Assembly: GCF_002209555.1 (NCBI RefSeq) | Contig: NZ_NJIF01000006.1 | Coordinates: 217,017-281,016, forward strand | Source: Achromobacter insolitus | GTDB lineage: Bacteria; Pseudomonadota; Gammaproteobacteria; Burkholderiales; Burkholderiaceae_B | Direction: 5' to 3' | DNA length: 64,000 nucleotides | Shown here: positions 15,779-25,361 of the stretch, piece by piece | How positions within the stretch are numbered: position 1 is the first letter of the stretch | Layout: every line of letters begins with the position of its first letter | The notes under the pieces: generated by a model | Told to the model about the DNA's origin: nothing | The model's input: the letters and a program-made list of their open reading frames with translations, nothing else | Databases searched by the model: none | Position numbers and translations under genes: made by a program

Positions 15779-16972
15779 TCAGATAAGCTCTCTTGCGGCC
15801 AGATTGCGCATCAGCGCGCCGATGCCGAAGGTCCAGGCCGGCAGGCGATTGCTCAAACCGACCCGGTTGAACAACCCGCCCAGCCGGGCACTGTAGATGC
15901 ACACTGCGTCGTCCACATGGTGGGTAAAGCCCGCGCCGGGCGCGCCGCGGTCCTCCGTCGGGGCGAACATGGTGCCGCAGAACAGGAAAATGCCGTCCGG
16001 ATACTGATGGTGCGCGCCCATGGCGTGCGCGACCAGGCTCTCGGGCGAGCGGCTGATGCATTGCATGGAGCTACTGCCTTGCAGGACGAAGCCGTCGGCG
16101 CCGGATATGGTCATTTGCACGTCGGCAGAGGCGATGTCGCGCAGCGTGAAGCTTCTGTCCAGCAAGCGCACGAACGGTCCGATGGCGCAGGACGCATTGT
16201 TATCCTTGGCCTTGCCGAGCAGCAACGCGCTGCGCCCTTCGAAGTCCCGCAGATTCACGTCATTGCCCAGCGCGGCTCCCACGATCTCGCCGCGCGAATT
16301 CACCGCCAGCACGACCTCCGGTTCCGGATTGTTCCACTGCGATTCCGGATGCAGGCCGACGGCGGCGCAGTGGCCCACCGAGGACAGCGGCGCCGCTTTG
16401 GTGAACACTTCGGCATCGGGCCCGATGCCGACCTCCAGGTACTGCGACCACAAGCCCTTGCCCGACAACATTTCCTTCAGTTTGCGCGCCTCGTCGGAAC
16501 CGGGCTCGATGGCCGATAGGTCCTCGCCTACGATGGCGGTCATCGACGCCCGGATCGCATGGGCCTTGGCGGGCTCGCCGCGGGCCTGCTCTTCGATCAC
16601 GCGCTCCAGCATGCTTGCCGCGAAGGTGACCCCTGCCGCCTTGACGACCTGCAGATCGCAGGGCGCCAACAGATGCGGATGCCGCTGATCGCCACCATGG
16701 CGCAAGCTGCTCTCCAGCCAATCCTGCACCGGCCCCAGGTCCGCGCCCGGCGCGTGGGCTGCCAGCGCCAGGCGGTCTTCACGCTCCAGCAAGGCGGACA
16801 GCGTGGGCACCTGGACGCTCAGGTCAACCAGGCGGCCATTGCGCACCGCGACCACGCAGGGGCCCTCCAGGCTGCCGTCCGCGCCCCCGGGACGCCACAC
16901 CCTGCCCACCAGCGCGGCTGCGGCCAGGTCTTCGGGAAGGGTGCGTTCAATTACGAATTTATCCGTGTTCAT
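15779..16972 (-). CDS. Fumarylacetoacetate hydrolase-family protein
   Basis: A protein of 397 residues with an extra N-terminal domain and a FAH fold in the second half. Metal ligands are probably in the acidic motif NNPEPEVVLAV (about 215-225) and ALGNDVNLRDFEG downstream. The family hydrolyses C-C bonds in diketo acids or, in some members, dehydrates 2-keto-3-deoxy sugar acids. The long form with an N-terminal extension is typical of a subgroup with unassigned substrates. It is second in the operon after the upstream Bug protein gene (2-base gap). Confidence 0.8.
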   Translation of the reverse strand: MNTDKFVIERTLPEDLAAAALVGRVWRPGGADGSLEGPCVVAVRNGRLVDLSVQVPTLSALLEREDRLALAAHAPGADLGPVQDWLESSLRHGGDQRHPHLLAPCDLQVVKAAGVTFAASMLERVIEEQARGEPAKAHAIRASMTAIVGEDLSAIEPGSDEARKLKEMLSGKGLWSQYLEVGIGPDAEVFTKAAPLSSVGHCAAVGLHPESQWNNPEPEVVLAVNSRGEIVGAALGNDVNLRDFEGRSALLLGKAKDNNASCAIGPFVRLLDRSFTLRDIASADVQMTISGADGFVLQGSSSMQCISRSPESLVAHAMGAHHQYPDGIFLFCGTMFAPTEDRGAPGAGFTHHVDDAVCIYSARLGGLFNRVGLSNRLPAWTFGIGALMRNLAARELI

Positions 16973-16974
16973 CT

Positions 16975-17949
16975 TCAGACAGTCACATTTGCATCACGAA
17001 TCACCTGGGCCCATTTGGCTTTCTCGCTCGCGATGAACGAAGCGAATTGCGCCGGCGACCCACCGCCGTCTTCCGCGCCGAGCGACAGCAGCTTCTCGGC
17101 TACCGCCGGCACTGCCAACGCGTCATTGATATCCCGGCTCAGCGCCTGGACCAGGGCATCGGGCATGCCGCCCGGCCCCACGATCCCATACCAGACCCGG
17201 GCATCGAAACCCGGATAGCCGCTTTCGGCGAGCGTGGGAACCGAAGGCTGCGCCTGCGCGCGCCTGAGACTGGTCTGGGCGATGGGCACCACCGCCCCGC
17301 TCTGGACCTGGGGCGATGCCGACGCCATGGTTTCAAAGCTGTAGTCGATCTGGCCGCCGATCAAATCGGAAATCATGGGCGCCGATCCCCGGTAAGGAAT
17401 GTGCAGCGCCTTCACGCCCGTGCGCAACTGGAACATTTCCAGTGCCAGATGTTGTATCGAGCCCGCGCCCGCCGAACCGAAACTCACCGAGCCGGGGCTT
17501 TCCTTGCAGCGCCGTACGATGGCCTCCAGCGTCTGCGCGCGCTGTTCCTTGCGACAGATGAGCAGGCAGGGCGTGGTTCCCACCAGCGTAATGGGTGTGA
17601 AGTCGCGCTCGACCACATAGCCGATCTTGGGGTACAGGCTGGGCGCCACCACGTGGTTGCTGAAATTGGTCATCAGCAAGGTCGTCCCGTCGGCTTCCTG
17701 CTTGGCCACGTACTCGGCTGCGATCACGCCCGCCGCGCCAGTCTTGTTCTCTACGACGACGGTGCGCCCCCAACGGCTGCCCAGCTGCTGCGCCAGAACC
17801 CGCGTGACCACGTCCGTCCCGCCTCCGGGCGGAAAGCCCACCACGATACGGATGGGGGCCTTGGGCAGCAGCTCGCCCGCGCTGGCGGCCCTGGCCATGC
17901 CGTGCATGGCGGCCAGCCCCGCCGCTACCAGAAATTGGCGTCGTTGCAT
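16975..17949 (-). CDS. Bug/TctC-family periplasmic binding protein
   Basis: A protein of 324 residues, first gene of the five-gene minus-strand operon. A short signal peptide (QRRQFLVAAGLAAMHGMARA) precedes PIRIVVGFPPGGGTDVVTRV and VVENKTGAAGVIAAEYVAK, hallmarks of the family. It would deliver a carboxylate to a TctAB-type transporter, which is not encoded nearby. The presence of two different Bug genes at both ends of the same operon suggests either two related substrates or one transport and one signalling role. Confidence 0.9.
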   Translation of the reverse strand: MQRRQFLVAAGLAAMHGMARAASAGELLPKAPIRIVVGFPPGGGTDVVTRVLAQQLGSRWGRTVVVENKTGAAGVIAAEYVAKQEADGTTLLMTNFSNHVVAPSLYPKIGYVVERDFTPITLVGTTPCLLICRKEQRAQTLEAIVRRCKESPGSVSFGSAGAGSIQHLALEMFQLRTGVKALHIPYRGSAPMISDLIGGQIDYSFETMASASPQVQSGAVVPIAQTSLRRAQAQPSVPTLAESGYPGFDARVWYGIVGPGGMPDALVQALSRDINDALAVPAVAEKLLSLGAEDGGGSPAQFASFIASEKAKWAQVIRDANVTV

Positions 17950-18221
17950 GTCTCGTCTCCTTGGTTTCCTGCTCCGCGCCTGCTTCTTTGGTGAGGTCCG
18001 GATGGCCTCCTCAGGCTGTGGTCGAAAAAAGTATAGGAGCCGCCATTCGGCCCAACAACGTGGAATATTTCAGGCGATAGACAAGTTTTTCTCATGCACC
18101 GCTAGCTGAGTTTTTCTTGGGCAGACACCCAATTTTTCTCGGTTGAGCGCGTGGACCGCGCTTCCTACACTTTTCGCATGCGATGGCAACTTCGCCCCAC
18201 CCGATACAAGGCATTCGATCC

Positions 18222-19004
18222 ATGGAAGACGCAATCCTCCTGTCCCGAGACGAACAACAGATCGTCACCCTCACGCTGAACAATCCGCTCAAGATGAACG
18301 CCATGAACCTGGAAATGTGGCAAGGCCTGGGCGACCTGATGCAGGAGCTGGATGCCGACGACGCTGTGCGCTGCATCGTGGTGCGCGGCGCGGGCGAACG
18401 CGCCTTCTCGGCAGGCGCCGACATCGAGGAGTTCCCCCGCACCCGGCTGAACAAGGCGCAGGCCATGGCCTACGGCAAGGTGACGCACCGGGCCATGCAG
18501 GCGGTCTCGGCCAGCCGGCATCCCACGCTGGCCGTCATCCAGGGCGCCTGCGTGGGCGGCGGACTGGAACTGGCCTCGGTCTGCGACATGCGCGTATGCG
18601 GCGAATCCAGCCGTTTCGGCGCCCCGATCAATCGCCTGGGCCTGGTGATGTCCTATGGTGAACTCGGCGGCCTCGTGACCCTGGCGGGCCCCGCCGTCGC
18701 GTTGGAAATCGTGCTGGAAGGCCGCGTGTTCGACGCTGCCGAAGCCCTGCAAAAAGGCCTCGTCAACCGCGTGGTGCCCGACGCCTCGGTATTGGAGGAA
18801 GGCTACGCCGCCGCCCGACGCATTGCCGCGGGCGCGCCGCTGGTGGCGCGCTGGCACAAGGATTTCGTGCGGCGCCTGGCCCAGCCCCACCCCCTGACGG
18901 ACTCGGAACAGCAAGTGGCGTACGACTGCTTCGAAACCGAGGACTTCCAGATCGGCTACCGCGCCTTCCTGGCCAAGCAGCGCCCTGCCTTCGTCGGCCG
19001 CTGA
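18222..19004 (+). CDS. Enoyl-CoA hydratase/isomerase family protein
   Basis: A crotonase-fold protein of 260 residues from the ATG at 18222 (an in-frame ATG at 18183 would add 13 residues). Oxyanion-hole segments are AFSAGADIEEF (about 64-74) and GACVGGGLELA. The second catalytic glutamate is not clear in GAPINRLGLVMSYGEL. The family hydrates or isomerises enoyl-CoA esters, and many members do other CoA-thioester chemistry. It begins a plus-strand operon with a CoA-transferase and an amidohydrolase, divergent from the hydroxyacid operon. Confidence 0.85.
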   Translation: MEDAILLSRDEQQIVTLTLNNPLKMNAMNLEMWQGLGDLMQELDADDAVRCIVVRGAGERAFSAGADIEEFPRTRLNKAQAMAYGKVTHRAMQAVSASRHPTLAVIQGACVGGGLELASVCDMRVCGESSRFGAPINRLGLVMSYGELGGLVTLAGPAVALEIVLEGRVFDAAEALQKGLVNRVVPDASVLEEGYAAARRIAAGAPLVARWHKDFVRRLAQPHPLTDSEQQVAYDCFETEDFQIGYRAFLAKQRPAFVGR

Positions 19005-19040
19005 GCCACTCCGCCCACTCTTCCCTTCTTTACCATAGCG

Positions 19041-20261
19041 ATGACTCTTCCTCTTTCCCGAATCCGCGTACTCGACGTCAGCCAGATCATGGCGGGCCCC
19101 TATTGCTGCATGCTGCTGGGCGACATGGGCGCCGACGTCATCAAGGTGGAAACGCCCGGCGTGGGCGACCAGACGCGCCGTGCCATGGGCTTCAAGCTCA
19201 AGGGCGAGGACAGCGGCGGCTTCATCGCCCTGAACCGCAATAAGCGCAGCGTGGAGATCGACCTGAAGAATCCGCAGGGGCTCGAAGCGTTCTACGAACT
19301 GGTGCGCAGCGCGGACGTCCTGGTGGAGAACAACCGGCCCGGCGTTGCCGCTCGGCTAAAGATCGACTACCCCAGGCTGCAAGCCATCAATCCACGCCTG
19401 GTGTATGCCAGCATTTCCGGCTTCGGGCAGACGGGCCCCTGGGCGCTGCGCCCCGGCCTGGACTTGATCGCGCAAGCCAGCTGCGGCGCAATGAGCGTGA
19501 TGGGCGAGCCCGGAGGCGAACCCATGAAGTCCAGCGTACCCTTCGCGGACCTGGGCGCGGCGCTGTTTGCCGCCTATGCCATCCTGAGCGCCGTGATCGG
19601 CCGCGGAGAAACCGGCCTGGGCCAGTACATCGACGCCTCGCTCTTCGAAACCGCGCTCGGACTGTCGATCTGGGAAACCGCGGAATTCTGGGGCACCGGC
19701 CGGGTACCCTCGCCCCTGGGCAGCGCCAATCGCATGAGCGCTCCGTACCAGGCGATCCGCGCCGCCGATCGCCACCTGGTGATCGGTGCCGCCAATCCCA
19801 AGCTGTGGGCGGCCCTGTGCGCAGTGATCGATCGGCCCGACCTGCTCGCCGACCCGCGCTTCCGCGACAACGTGGAACGTCTCAAGAACCGGAAGGCGCT
19901 GATCGCGTTGCTGGAACAGGAGTTCGCCCGCCGGCCCGCCGCCGAATGGGTGGACCTGCTGCTGGCGGCCGGTGTACCGGCCGCGCCCATACAAAACTAC
20001 GAGGAAGCCCTGGACTGCGAGCAGGCCCGGGCCCGCGACATGGTCGTGGAGGGCGAGCATCCCGTCGAAGGCACGGTCAAGATGCTGGGCTTTCCCGTCA
20101 AGCTGCGAGGCACGCCGCAGCAGATCCGCCGCGTCGCGCCCTTGCTCGGCGCGCACACCGCAGAGGTCTTTTCCGAGCTGGGACTCTCGGCCGAGCGCAT
20201 CGAGCAGCTGCAGGCAGCCGGCGCTTTTGGCACTCGGGACAAAGCCGCCGTAGCCGCATAA
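19041..20261 (+). CDS. CaiB/BaiF family (class III) CoA-transferase
   Basis: A protein of 406 residues. The N-terminal LDVSQIMAGPYCCMLLGDMGADVIKVE is typical (residues 11-37), and Asp170 in SSVPFADLGAALFA is the catalytic aspartate that forms the acyl anhydride. Class III enzymes move CoA between carboxylic acids without releasing intermediates. With the crotonase gene upstream and the amidohydrolase downstream, it probably activates a carboxylic acid for degradation. The acid itself cannot be deduced. Confidence 0.9.
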   Translation: MTLPLSRIRVLDVSQIMAGPYCCMLLGDMGADVIKVETPGVGDQTRRAMGFKLKGEDSGGFIALNRNKRSVEIDLKNPQGLEAFYELVRSADVLVENNRPGVAARLKIDYPRLQAINPRLVYASISGFGQTGPWALRPGLDLIAQASCGAMSVMGEPGGEPMKSSVPFADLGAALFAAYAILSAVIGRGETGLGQYIDASLFETALGLSIWETAEFWGTGRVPSPLGSANRMSAPYQAIRAADRHLVIGAANPKLWAALCAVIDRPDLLADPRFRDNVERLKNRKALIALLEQEFARRPAAEWVDLLLAAGVPAAPIQNYEEALDCEQARARDMVVEGEHPVEGTVKMLGFPVKLRGTPQQIRRVAPLLGAHTAEVFSELGLSAERIEQLQAAGAFGTRDKAAVAA

Positions 20262-20300
20262 GCGGTACATTCCATCGACCCTCCGCGGCCTTACCCCGCC

Positions 20301-21230
20301 ATGACTCCTGCAGACAACGACATTCCGGCATTCATCGACGCGCACCAGCACTTCTGGGACCTGGACCGAAATCCCTATCCCTGGCTGCAGGGCGAGACCG
20401 TCGAAGGTTTCCGCTATGGCAGCTACGAAGCGCTGCGGCGCAACTACCTGCCGGAAGACTTCGCGGCCGACACCCGGGGCTGCGCGCCGACCGCCACGGT
20501 CCATATCGAAGCGGAGTGGGATCGCCGCGGGCCGGTGGACGAAACCCGTTGGCTGACCGGGCTGGCGCAGCACCATCGGCGCCCGTCGGTCCTGGTTGCG
20601 CACGCCGATCTGGACGCGCCGGACGCCGGGCAGGTCTTGGCGGCCCAGGCTGCGTTCTCCATGGTCCGCGGCATCCGCCACAAGCCCGCCGTGTCGCCAC
20701 GGGCGGCCGACGCGCGCCGCGGGCAGCCGGGATCGATGGACGATGCCCGCTGGCGCGAAGGCTATGCGCTGCTGCAACGCTTCGGCTTGTCGTTCGACCT
20801 CCAGGCGCCATGGTGGCATCTGGAACAGGCACTGGAATTGGCGCGCGATTTTCCGGCCACCCCGCTGATCCTCAACCACACCGGCCTGCCTTCGGATCGC
20901 AGCCCGCAAGGACTGGCGGGCTGGCGCAAAGCGCTGGAGACGCTGGCCCTCGCGCCCAACGCGGCGCTGAAGATATCGGGATTGGGCCAAGTCGACACGC
21001 CATGGTCGGCGCAAGCCAACATTCCATTGATCCGAACCGCTATCTCCATCTTCGGCGCGGAACGCTGCATGTTCGCCAGCAATTTCCCGGTCGACAGCCT
21101 TGTCACCAGCTACCCCGCCATCGTGGCGGCCTTCGCCGAGGCCATCGCGCCCCTGGCGGCCGCGGAACGGCATGCGCTGTGGGCCGGCAATGCGGCCCGC
21201 ATCTATCGGATTGGCGCCCACGCGCAATGA
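20301..21230 (+). CDS. Amidohydrolase 2 family, lactonase-like
   Basis: A TIM-barrel metal-dependent hydrolase of 309 residues. The N-terminal IDAHQHFWD (residues 12-20) supplies the HXH ligands; LILNHTGLP and FASNFPVD later supply a His and the final metal-site aspartate region. The pattern fits the L-rhamnono-lactonase / L-fuconolactonase subgroup, which open sugar lactones, or pyrone/lactone hydrolases such as LigI. The gene ends 20 bases before the stop of the convergent LysR gene. Confidence 0.85.
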   Translation: MTPADNDIPAFIDAHQHFWDLDRNPYPWLQGETVEGFRYGSYEALRRNYLPEDFAADTRGCAPTATVHIEAEWDRRGPVDETRWLTGLAQHHRRPSVLVAHADLDAPDAGQVLAAQAAFSMVRGIRHKPAVSPRAADARRGQPGSMDDARWREGYALLQRFGLSFDLQAPWWHLEQALELARDFPATPLILNHTGLPSDRSPQGLAGWRKALETLALAPNAALKISGLGQVDTPWSAQANIPLIRTAISIFGAERCMFASNFPVDSLVTSYPAIVAAFAEAIAPLAAAERHALWAGNAARIYRIGAHAQ

Positions 21231-21249
21231 GCGGCAGCCCGGCCCGCCG

Positions 21250-22167
21250 CTAGGCGGGCGTGTCGCGAGCCAGTTCTTCGCGCATCCAGTCGACAAAGGC
21301 CGCAATGCGTGGATCTTCCAGGCGATTGCGCGGGAACACCAGGTAGTAGGCGAATTCGATGGGCAGGCTGTGCTTCGGGAACAGCCGCACCAGTTTGCCG
21401 GATGCCAGGTCCTGGCTCACCCAGCTCTTCTTCACCAGCGCCACCCCCTGCCCATCGATCGCCGCATCGATCACCAAATGGCTGGGCCAGAACGAGGGTC
21501 CGCGGGTGGCATCCAGGTCATGCACGCCCATGTGCGCCAGCCAGGTACCCCAATTCGGATTGCTGACGTCGTCGTAGGTGCTGTCGTCGTGCAGCAGCAC
21601 GTGGTAGCGAAGGTCGGCGAATTCATGGATGGGATGCGGCCCTTGCTGGAGAGCGGGGCTGCAAACGGCGAACACTTCCACGGGCAGCACCAGTTCCGAG
21701 TACAGTCCGGCGTACACGCCGCGTCCGTAGCGGATTTCCATATCTACGGCATCGCGGGAAAAATCCGCCATCAGCTTGGAAGTGGAGACCTTCAGGTCCA
21801 GGTCCGGATGTTGACGGCTGAAGCGGCTCAGCCGCGGGATCAGCCACTTGACGGCAAAAGTCGGTGGCAGATTGATCTTGAGCAGCGAGGTGCTCTTCTC
21901 GCGGTGCAGCTGATAGGTAGCGACCTCCAGTTGCCGGAACGCCTCCTGCACGCCGGGCAGGTAAGCCTTGCCCGCCGGGGTGAGCGTAAGGATCTTGGAG
22001 TCGCGGACGAACAAGGCGATGCCCAGGTTCTCTTCCAGCGACTTGACCTGATGGCTGACCGCCGAAGACGTCACAAACAATTCTTCGGCCGCTTTGGTGA
22101 AGCTCATGTGTCGCGCCGAGACCTCAAATGCGCGCAGCGGATTCAAAGGGGGGATTTTTCTAGCCAT
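21250..22167 (-). CDS. LysR-family regulator, GcvA-like
   Basis: A protein of 305 residues from the ATG at 22167. The winged helix-turn-helix is at about 6-65 (LRAFEVSARHMSFTKAAEEL, SAVSHQVKSLEENLG), with the GcvA-type HQVKSLE recognition helix; residues 90-300 form the effector-binding domain. It likely controls the convergent enoyl-CoA hydratase operon or the upstream KGSADH genes. A strong hairpin sits only about 30 bases upstream of the start, so its promoter must overlap the hairpin or transcription must read through it. Confidence 0.85.
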   Translation of the reverse strand: MARKIPPLNPLRAFEVSARHMSFTKAAEELFVTSSAVSHQVKSLEENLGIALFVRDSKILTLTPAGKAYLPGVQEAFRQLEVATYQLHREKSTSLLKINLPPTFAVKWLIPRLSRFSRQHPDLDLKVSTSKLMADFSRDAVDMEIRYGRGVYAGLYSELVLPVEVFAVCSPALQQGPHPIHEFADLRYHVLLHDDSTYDDVSNPNWGTWLAHMGVHDLDATRGPSFWPSHLVIDAAIDGQGVALVKKSWVSQDLASGKLVRLFPKHSLPIEFAYYLVFPRNRLEDPRIAAFVDWMREELARDTPA

Positions 22168-22196
22168 AGGAGAAGCGCGCATCCATCCGGAGTTGC

Positions 22197-22233
22197 AAAA
22201 AAAGTCGCTCATTGGGTGCCAATGAGCGACTTT
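22197..22233 (-). terminator. Rho-independent terminator with perfect 15-bp arms
   Basis: A perfect inverted repeat with 15-base arms (22201-22215 and 22219-22233) and a 3-base spacer. Read on the minus strand, the hairpin ends in seven T, as expected for an intrinsic terminator of the aldehyde dehydrogenase transcript. It is unusually close to the next gene in the same direction. Confidence 0.8.
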
Positions 22234-22304
22234 ACTTGGCCTCATGCGAGCCGCGGCGGACTGCGGCGCCGCCGTGTGACTCGTGACCGGATTCTACCCC
22301 CGCT

Positions 22305-23891
22305 TCAGGGCTGCTCCATCGCGCCATCGACCAGGCGCCACACGCCCTGCGGATTCGCCTGCTGCAAGGCAGCGGGAAGCAATTCGTCGGCGATGTCCTG
22401 GTAGCAGACCGGCCGCAGGAACCGGTCTATGGCGCTGCTGCCCACCGAGGAGTACATGGCATTGGAGGTAGCCGGGAACGGCCCGCCATGCACCATCGCG
22501 TGGCAAACCTCGACGCCGGTCGGAAAACCATTGGCCAGGATCCGGCCGCACTTGCGTTCCAGCACAGGCAGCAAGCGGCGCGCGGCGCTGTGATCACCCT
22601 CGTCCAGGTGCAGGGTCGCTGTAAGCTGGCCTTCGAGCAGGTCGGCCACCTGCAGCAGTTCGTCGAGGCTGCGCGCCTTCACCACCACGGACGCGGGGCC
22701 GAACATTTCGGCCTGCAGCTCGGGCGTGCGCAGCAGGCGCTGGGCATCCGTCACGTACAGCGCTGCCTGGGCGGCATTGGCCTGGCCGCCGGCCTGCGCG
22801 CCGCTGGCCACTCGCTCCACGCCTTCCAGAGCATCCACCTGCGCGCGGCCGCTCTCATAGGCGGCGTGGATGCCTGGCGTGAGCATGGTCTGCGCCGCCT
22901 TGGCGCTCAGCGCCTTGCCGGCCGCGGTCACGAAGCGCTGCAGATCGGGTCCGTCGATCGCCAGCACCAGGCCGGGATTGGTACAGAACTGGCCGGCGCC
23001 CATGGTCAGCGAGTCGGCAAAGCCCTGGGCCAATGCCTCGGTCCGCGCCGACAGCGCCCGCGGCAGCAGGAACACGGGGTTGATGCTGCTCATCTCGGCA
23101 TAGACCGGAATCGGCTCGTGGCGGCTGTTGGCGATGCGCAGCAGCGCCAGGCCGCCCTGGCGCGAACCCGTGAAGCCGACCGCCTTGATGCCGGGGTGCG
23201 CGACGAGCGCCTCTCCAATGTCCCTGCCCGCGCCGATCAAGAGGGAGAAGACGCCCTCCGGCATGTCCAGCCGCTCGGCCGCCTTCTGTATGGCCCGGCC
23301 GACGAGTTCCGAGGTGCCCAGGTGCGCGCTGTGCGCCTTCACGATGACTGGCGCACCCGCCGCAAGCGCGGAAGCGGTATCGCCGCCGGCCACGGAGAAG
23401 GCCAGCGGGAAGTTGCTGGCGCCGAACACGGCCACCGGGCCCAGCGGGATCTTGGCCAGGCGCAGGTCGGCGCGTGGAGCCGGCTGGCGCTCGGGCTGGG
23501 CCGTGTCGATCGTGGCGCGCAGGAAATGCCCGTCGCGCACGACCTGCGCAAACAGTCGCAGTTGGCCAGCGGTGCGCGCGCGCTCGCCGGTCAGGCGGGC
23601 CACCGGCAGGCCGCTCTCGGCGTGGGCTCGCTCGATCAGCGCATCGCCCAGCGCCAGGATCTCTTCGGCAATGGCCTCTAGGAACGCGGCGCGGCGCTCC
23701 AACGGCAGATTGCGATACGAGTCGAAAGCGCGGGTCGCCAGATCCACGGCTCGCTCCACGTCCTCGCGCGAGCCCAGGCCGAATTCCGGCTCCGGGATCT
23801 CGGCATTGGCCGTGGGATTGAAAGCACGCTGGCTTCCAGCCTGTCCGCGGATGGCTGCTCGGCCGATCAGCATTTCTCCAGTGAGTTGCAT
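22305..23891 (-). CDS. 2-Ketoglutaric semialdehyde-type dehydrogenase
   Basis: An aldehyde dehydrogenase of 528 residues. Catalytic residues are Asn160 (GASNF), Glu266 (PVYAEMSS) and Cys303 in [10 protein letters not shown]; the last motif and the length (about 525) are characteristic of the 2,5-dioxovalerate / alpha-ketoglutaric semialdehyde dehydrogenases. These oxidise the semialdehyde to 2-oxoglutarate in degradation of pentonates, aldarates or hydroxyproline. The ATG at 23891 has a good ribosome binding site (aggaaa). It follows an MFS transporter and an iron alcohol dehydrogenase gene on the same strand and ends before a strong terminator. Confidence 0.85.
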   Translation of the reverse strand: MQLTGEMLIGRAAIRGQAGSQRAFNPTANAEIPEPEFGLGSREDVERAVDLATRAFDSYRNLPLERRAAFLEAIAEEILALGDALIERAHAESGLPVARLTGERARTAGQLRLFAQVVRDGHFLRATIDTAQPERQPAPRADLRLAKIPLGPVAVFGASNFPLAFSVAGGDTASALAAGAPVIVKAHSAHLGTSELVGRAIQKAAERLDMPEGVFSLLIGAGRDIGEALVAHPGIKAVGFTGSRQGGLALLRIANSRHEPIPVYAEMSSINPVFLLPRALSARTEALAQGFADSLTMGAGQFCTNPGLVLAIDGPDLQRFVTAAGKALSAKAAQTMLTPGIHAAYESGRAQVDALEGVERVASGAQAGGQANAAQAALYVTDAQRLLRTPELQAEMFGPASVVVKARSLDELLQVADLLEGQLTATLHLDEGDHSAARRLLPVLERKCGRILANGFPTGVEVCHAMVHGGPFPATSNAMYSSVGSSAIDRFLRPVCYQDIADELLPAALQQANPQGVWRLVDGAMEQP

Positions 23892-23938
23892 GGGATAGGT
23901 TTCCTGTTGGATGGTTGGAATGGGAGTTTGTGGTGGAT

Positions 23939-25270
23939 TCAGTCGTCCAGCGGCTGGCCGCTGCGGTCGCGCGCCATGGCCACGGCCCCGATGGAGACCA
24001 CTGCGCAGACGGCGAGGAAGAGCACCACGGGCACATAGCTGCCGCTGAAGTAGGCGATCAGCGCTGTCGCGATCAGCGGCATGGGGCCGCCGACGAGCGC
24101 GGCGCCGATCTGGTAGCCGAGCGACATCCCGGTGTAACGGATCGAAGCCGGAAACGCCTCGGCCAACAGCGTCCCGATCATGGCCCCGTAGCTGGCCCAG
24201 ATGATGCCCAGCCCCACGACGATGGCCAGCGCCGCCGCAGGGACGGACTTCTGGTCCAGCAGCCAGAAATACGGGAAGATCCAGGCAAGGAACGCCAGGC
24301 TGCCCAGAATGAAGACCTTCTTGCGGCCGATCCTGTCGGACAGGTAGCCGAAGAACAGCATGAAGGGGAACGCGATCAGCGCGCAGACCAGCACGATGTT
24401 CAGGATGGTGGAGCGTGCAAACCCGTGGTCCATCATGTAGGAGACGGTGAAGGTTGCGTAGAGGAAGAAGGTCGAGGTCTCGATGACCTTTGCGCCAATG
24501 GCGATCAGCACCTCGCGCCAGTGATGCTGCAGTGTCTCCTTGAGCGGAATGCGCGCACTGCTGCGGGTAGCCTGGATTTTCTTGAACGAAGGCGTCTCGC
24601 CCACGGCATTGCGGATCCACATGCCGATCAGCACGAGCACGATCGAGCCCACGAAGGGAATGCGCCATCCCCAGGACAGGAAGGCTTCCTCGCTCATGCT
24701 GGCGCTCAGCATGGACGTGATGATGTTGCCCAGCGCCAGGCCCAGCACCGCGCCCGTCTGCGGCACGGCGCCATAGAAGCCGCGCTTGGTGCGCGGCGAG
24801 TACTCCACCGCCAGCAATACGCCGCCGCCCCACTCGCCGCCCAGCGCCAGGCCCTGCAACAGACGCAATATGGTCAGTAGTATGGGCGCGGCCAGGCCGA
24901 TCTGCGCGTAGTTGGGTAGGAGCCCCATAAGCACGGTGGACAGGCCCATGATGGACAACGTCATGGCCAAGGTCTTCTTGCGGCCGACGCGATCGCCGAT
25001 ATGCGAAAAGATCACGCCGCCCAGCGGCCGGATGAGGAACGCCAGCGCGAAGGTCGCCAGCGCCAGCATCTGGCTCACCAGCGCGTTGTCGCTGGGGAAG
25101 AACTGCTTGGCAAAAATGATGGACGACATCGTTCCATAGAGGAAGTAGTCATACCATTCGATGGTGCTGCCGACGGCGCTCCCGAAGAGTGCGCGGCGAC
25201 GCTCGGCGTCCGGAACCATGGTCTCCTTGGAGCTCATGGAATCCATTGCGTTTAAAGAGGTGCTGCTCAT
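23939..25270 (-). CDS. MFS transporter, metabolite:H+ symporter type
   Basis: A protein of 443 residues with twelve predicted membrane segments. The MHS subfamily signature is clear: [15 protein letters not shown] at the first segment, DRVGRKKTL in the first cytoplasmic loop and DRIGRKKVF in the middle loop. Relatives carry proline/betaine, citrate, 2-oxoglutarate, shikimate or aromatic acids with protons. The position between dehydrogenase genes suggests it imports the substrate of that pathway. Confidence 0.9.
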   Translation of the reverse strand: MSSTSLNAMDSMSSKETMVPDAERRRALFGSAVGSTIEWYDYFLYGTMSSIIFAKQFFPSDNALVSQMLALATFALAFLIRPLGGVIFSHIGDRVGRKKTLAMTLSIMGLSTVLMGLLPNYAQIGLAAPILLTILRLLQGLALGGEWGGGVLLAVEYSPRTKRGFYGAVPQTGAVLGLALGNIITSMLSASMSEEAFLSWGWRIPFVGSIVLVLIGMWIRNAVGETPSFKKIQATRSSARIPLKETLQHHWREVLIAIGAKVIETSTFFLYATFTVSYMMDHGFARSTILNIVLVCALIAFPFMLFFGYLSDRIGRKKVFILGSLAFLAWIFPYFWLLDQKSVPAAALAIVVGLGIIWASYGAMIGTLLAEAFPASIRYTGMSLGYQIGAALVGGPMPLIATALIAYFSGSYVPVVLFLAVCAVVSIGAVAMARDRSGQPLDD

Positions 25271-25361
25271 GTCTCCACCTGCTTCTTTCTATGTTTGGCT
25301 ATGGTTTCGTCATGCACGCCCATGAGCGGCCCGGCTGCGGCCGCCTGGGCATGCGTGGAAT

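Noticed and set aside
22305..24833. 842-residue fusion of the aldehyde dehydrogenase with an upstream part
   Set aside because: The extra N-terminal part is the out-of-frame shadow of the MFS transporter gene; a clear ATG and ribosome binding site exist at 23891.
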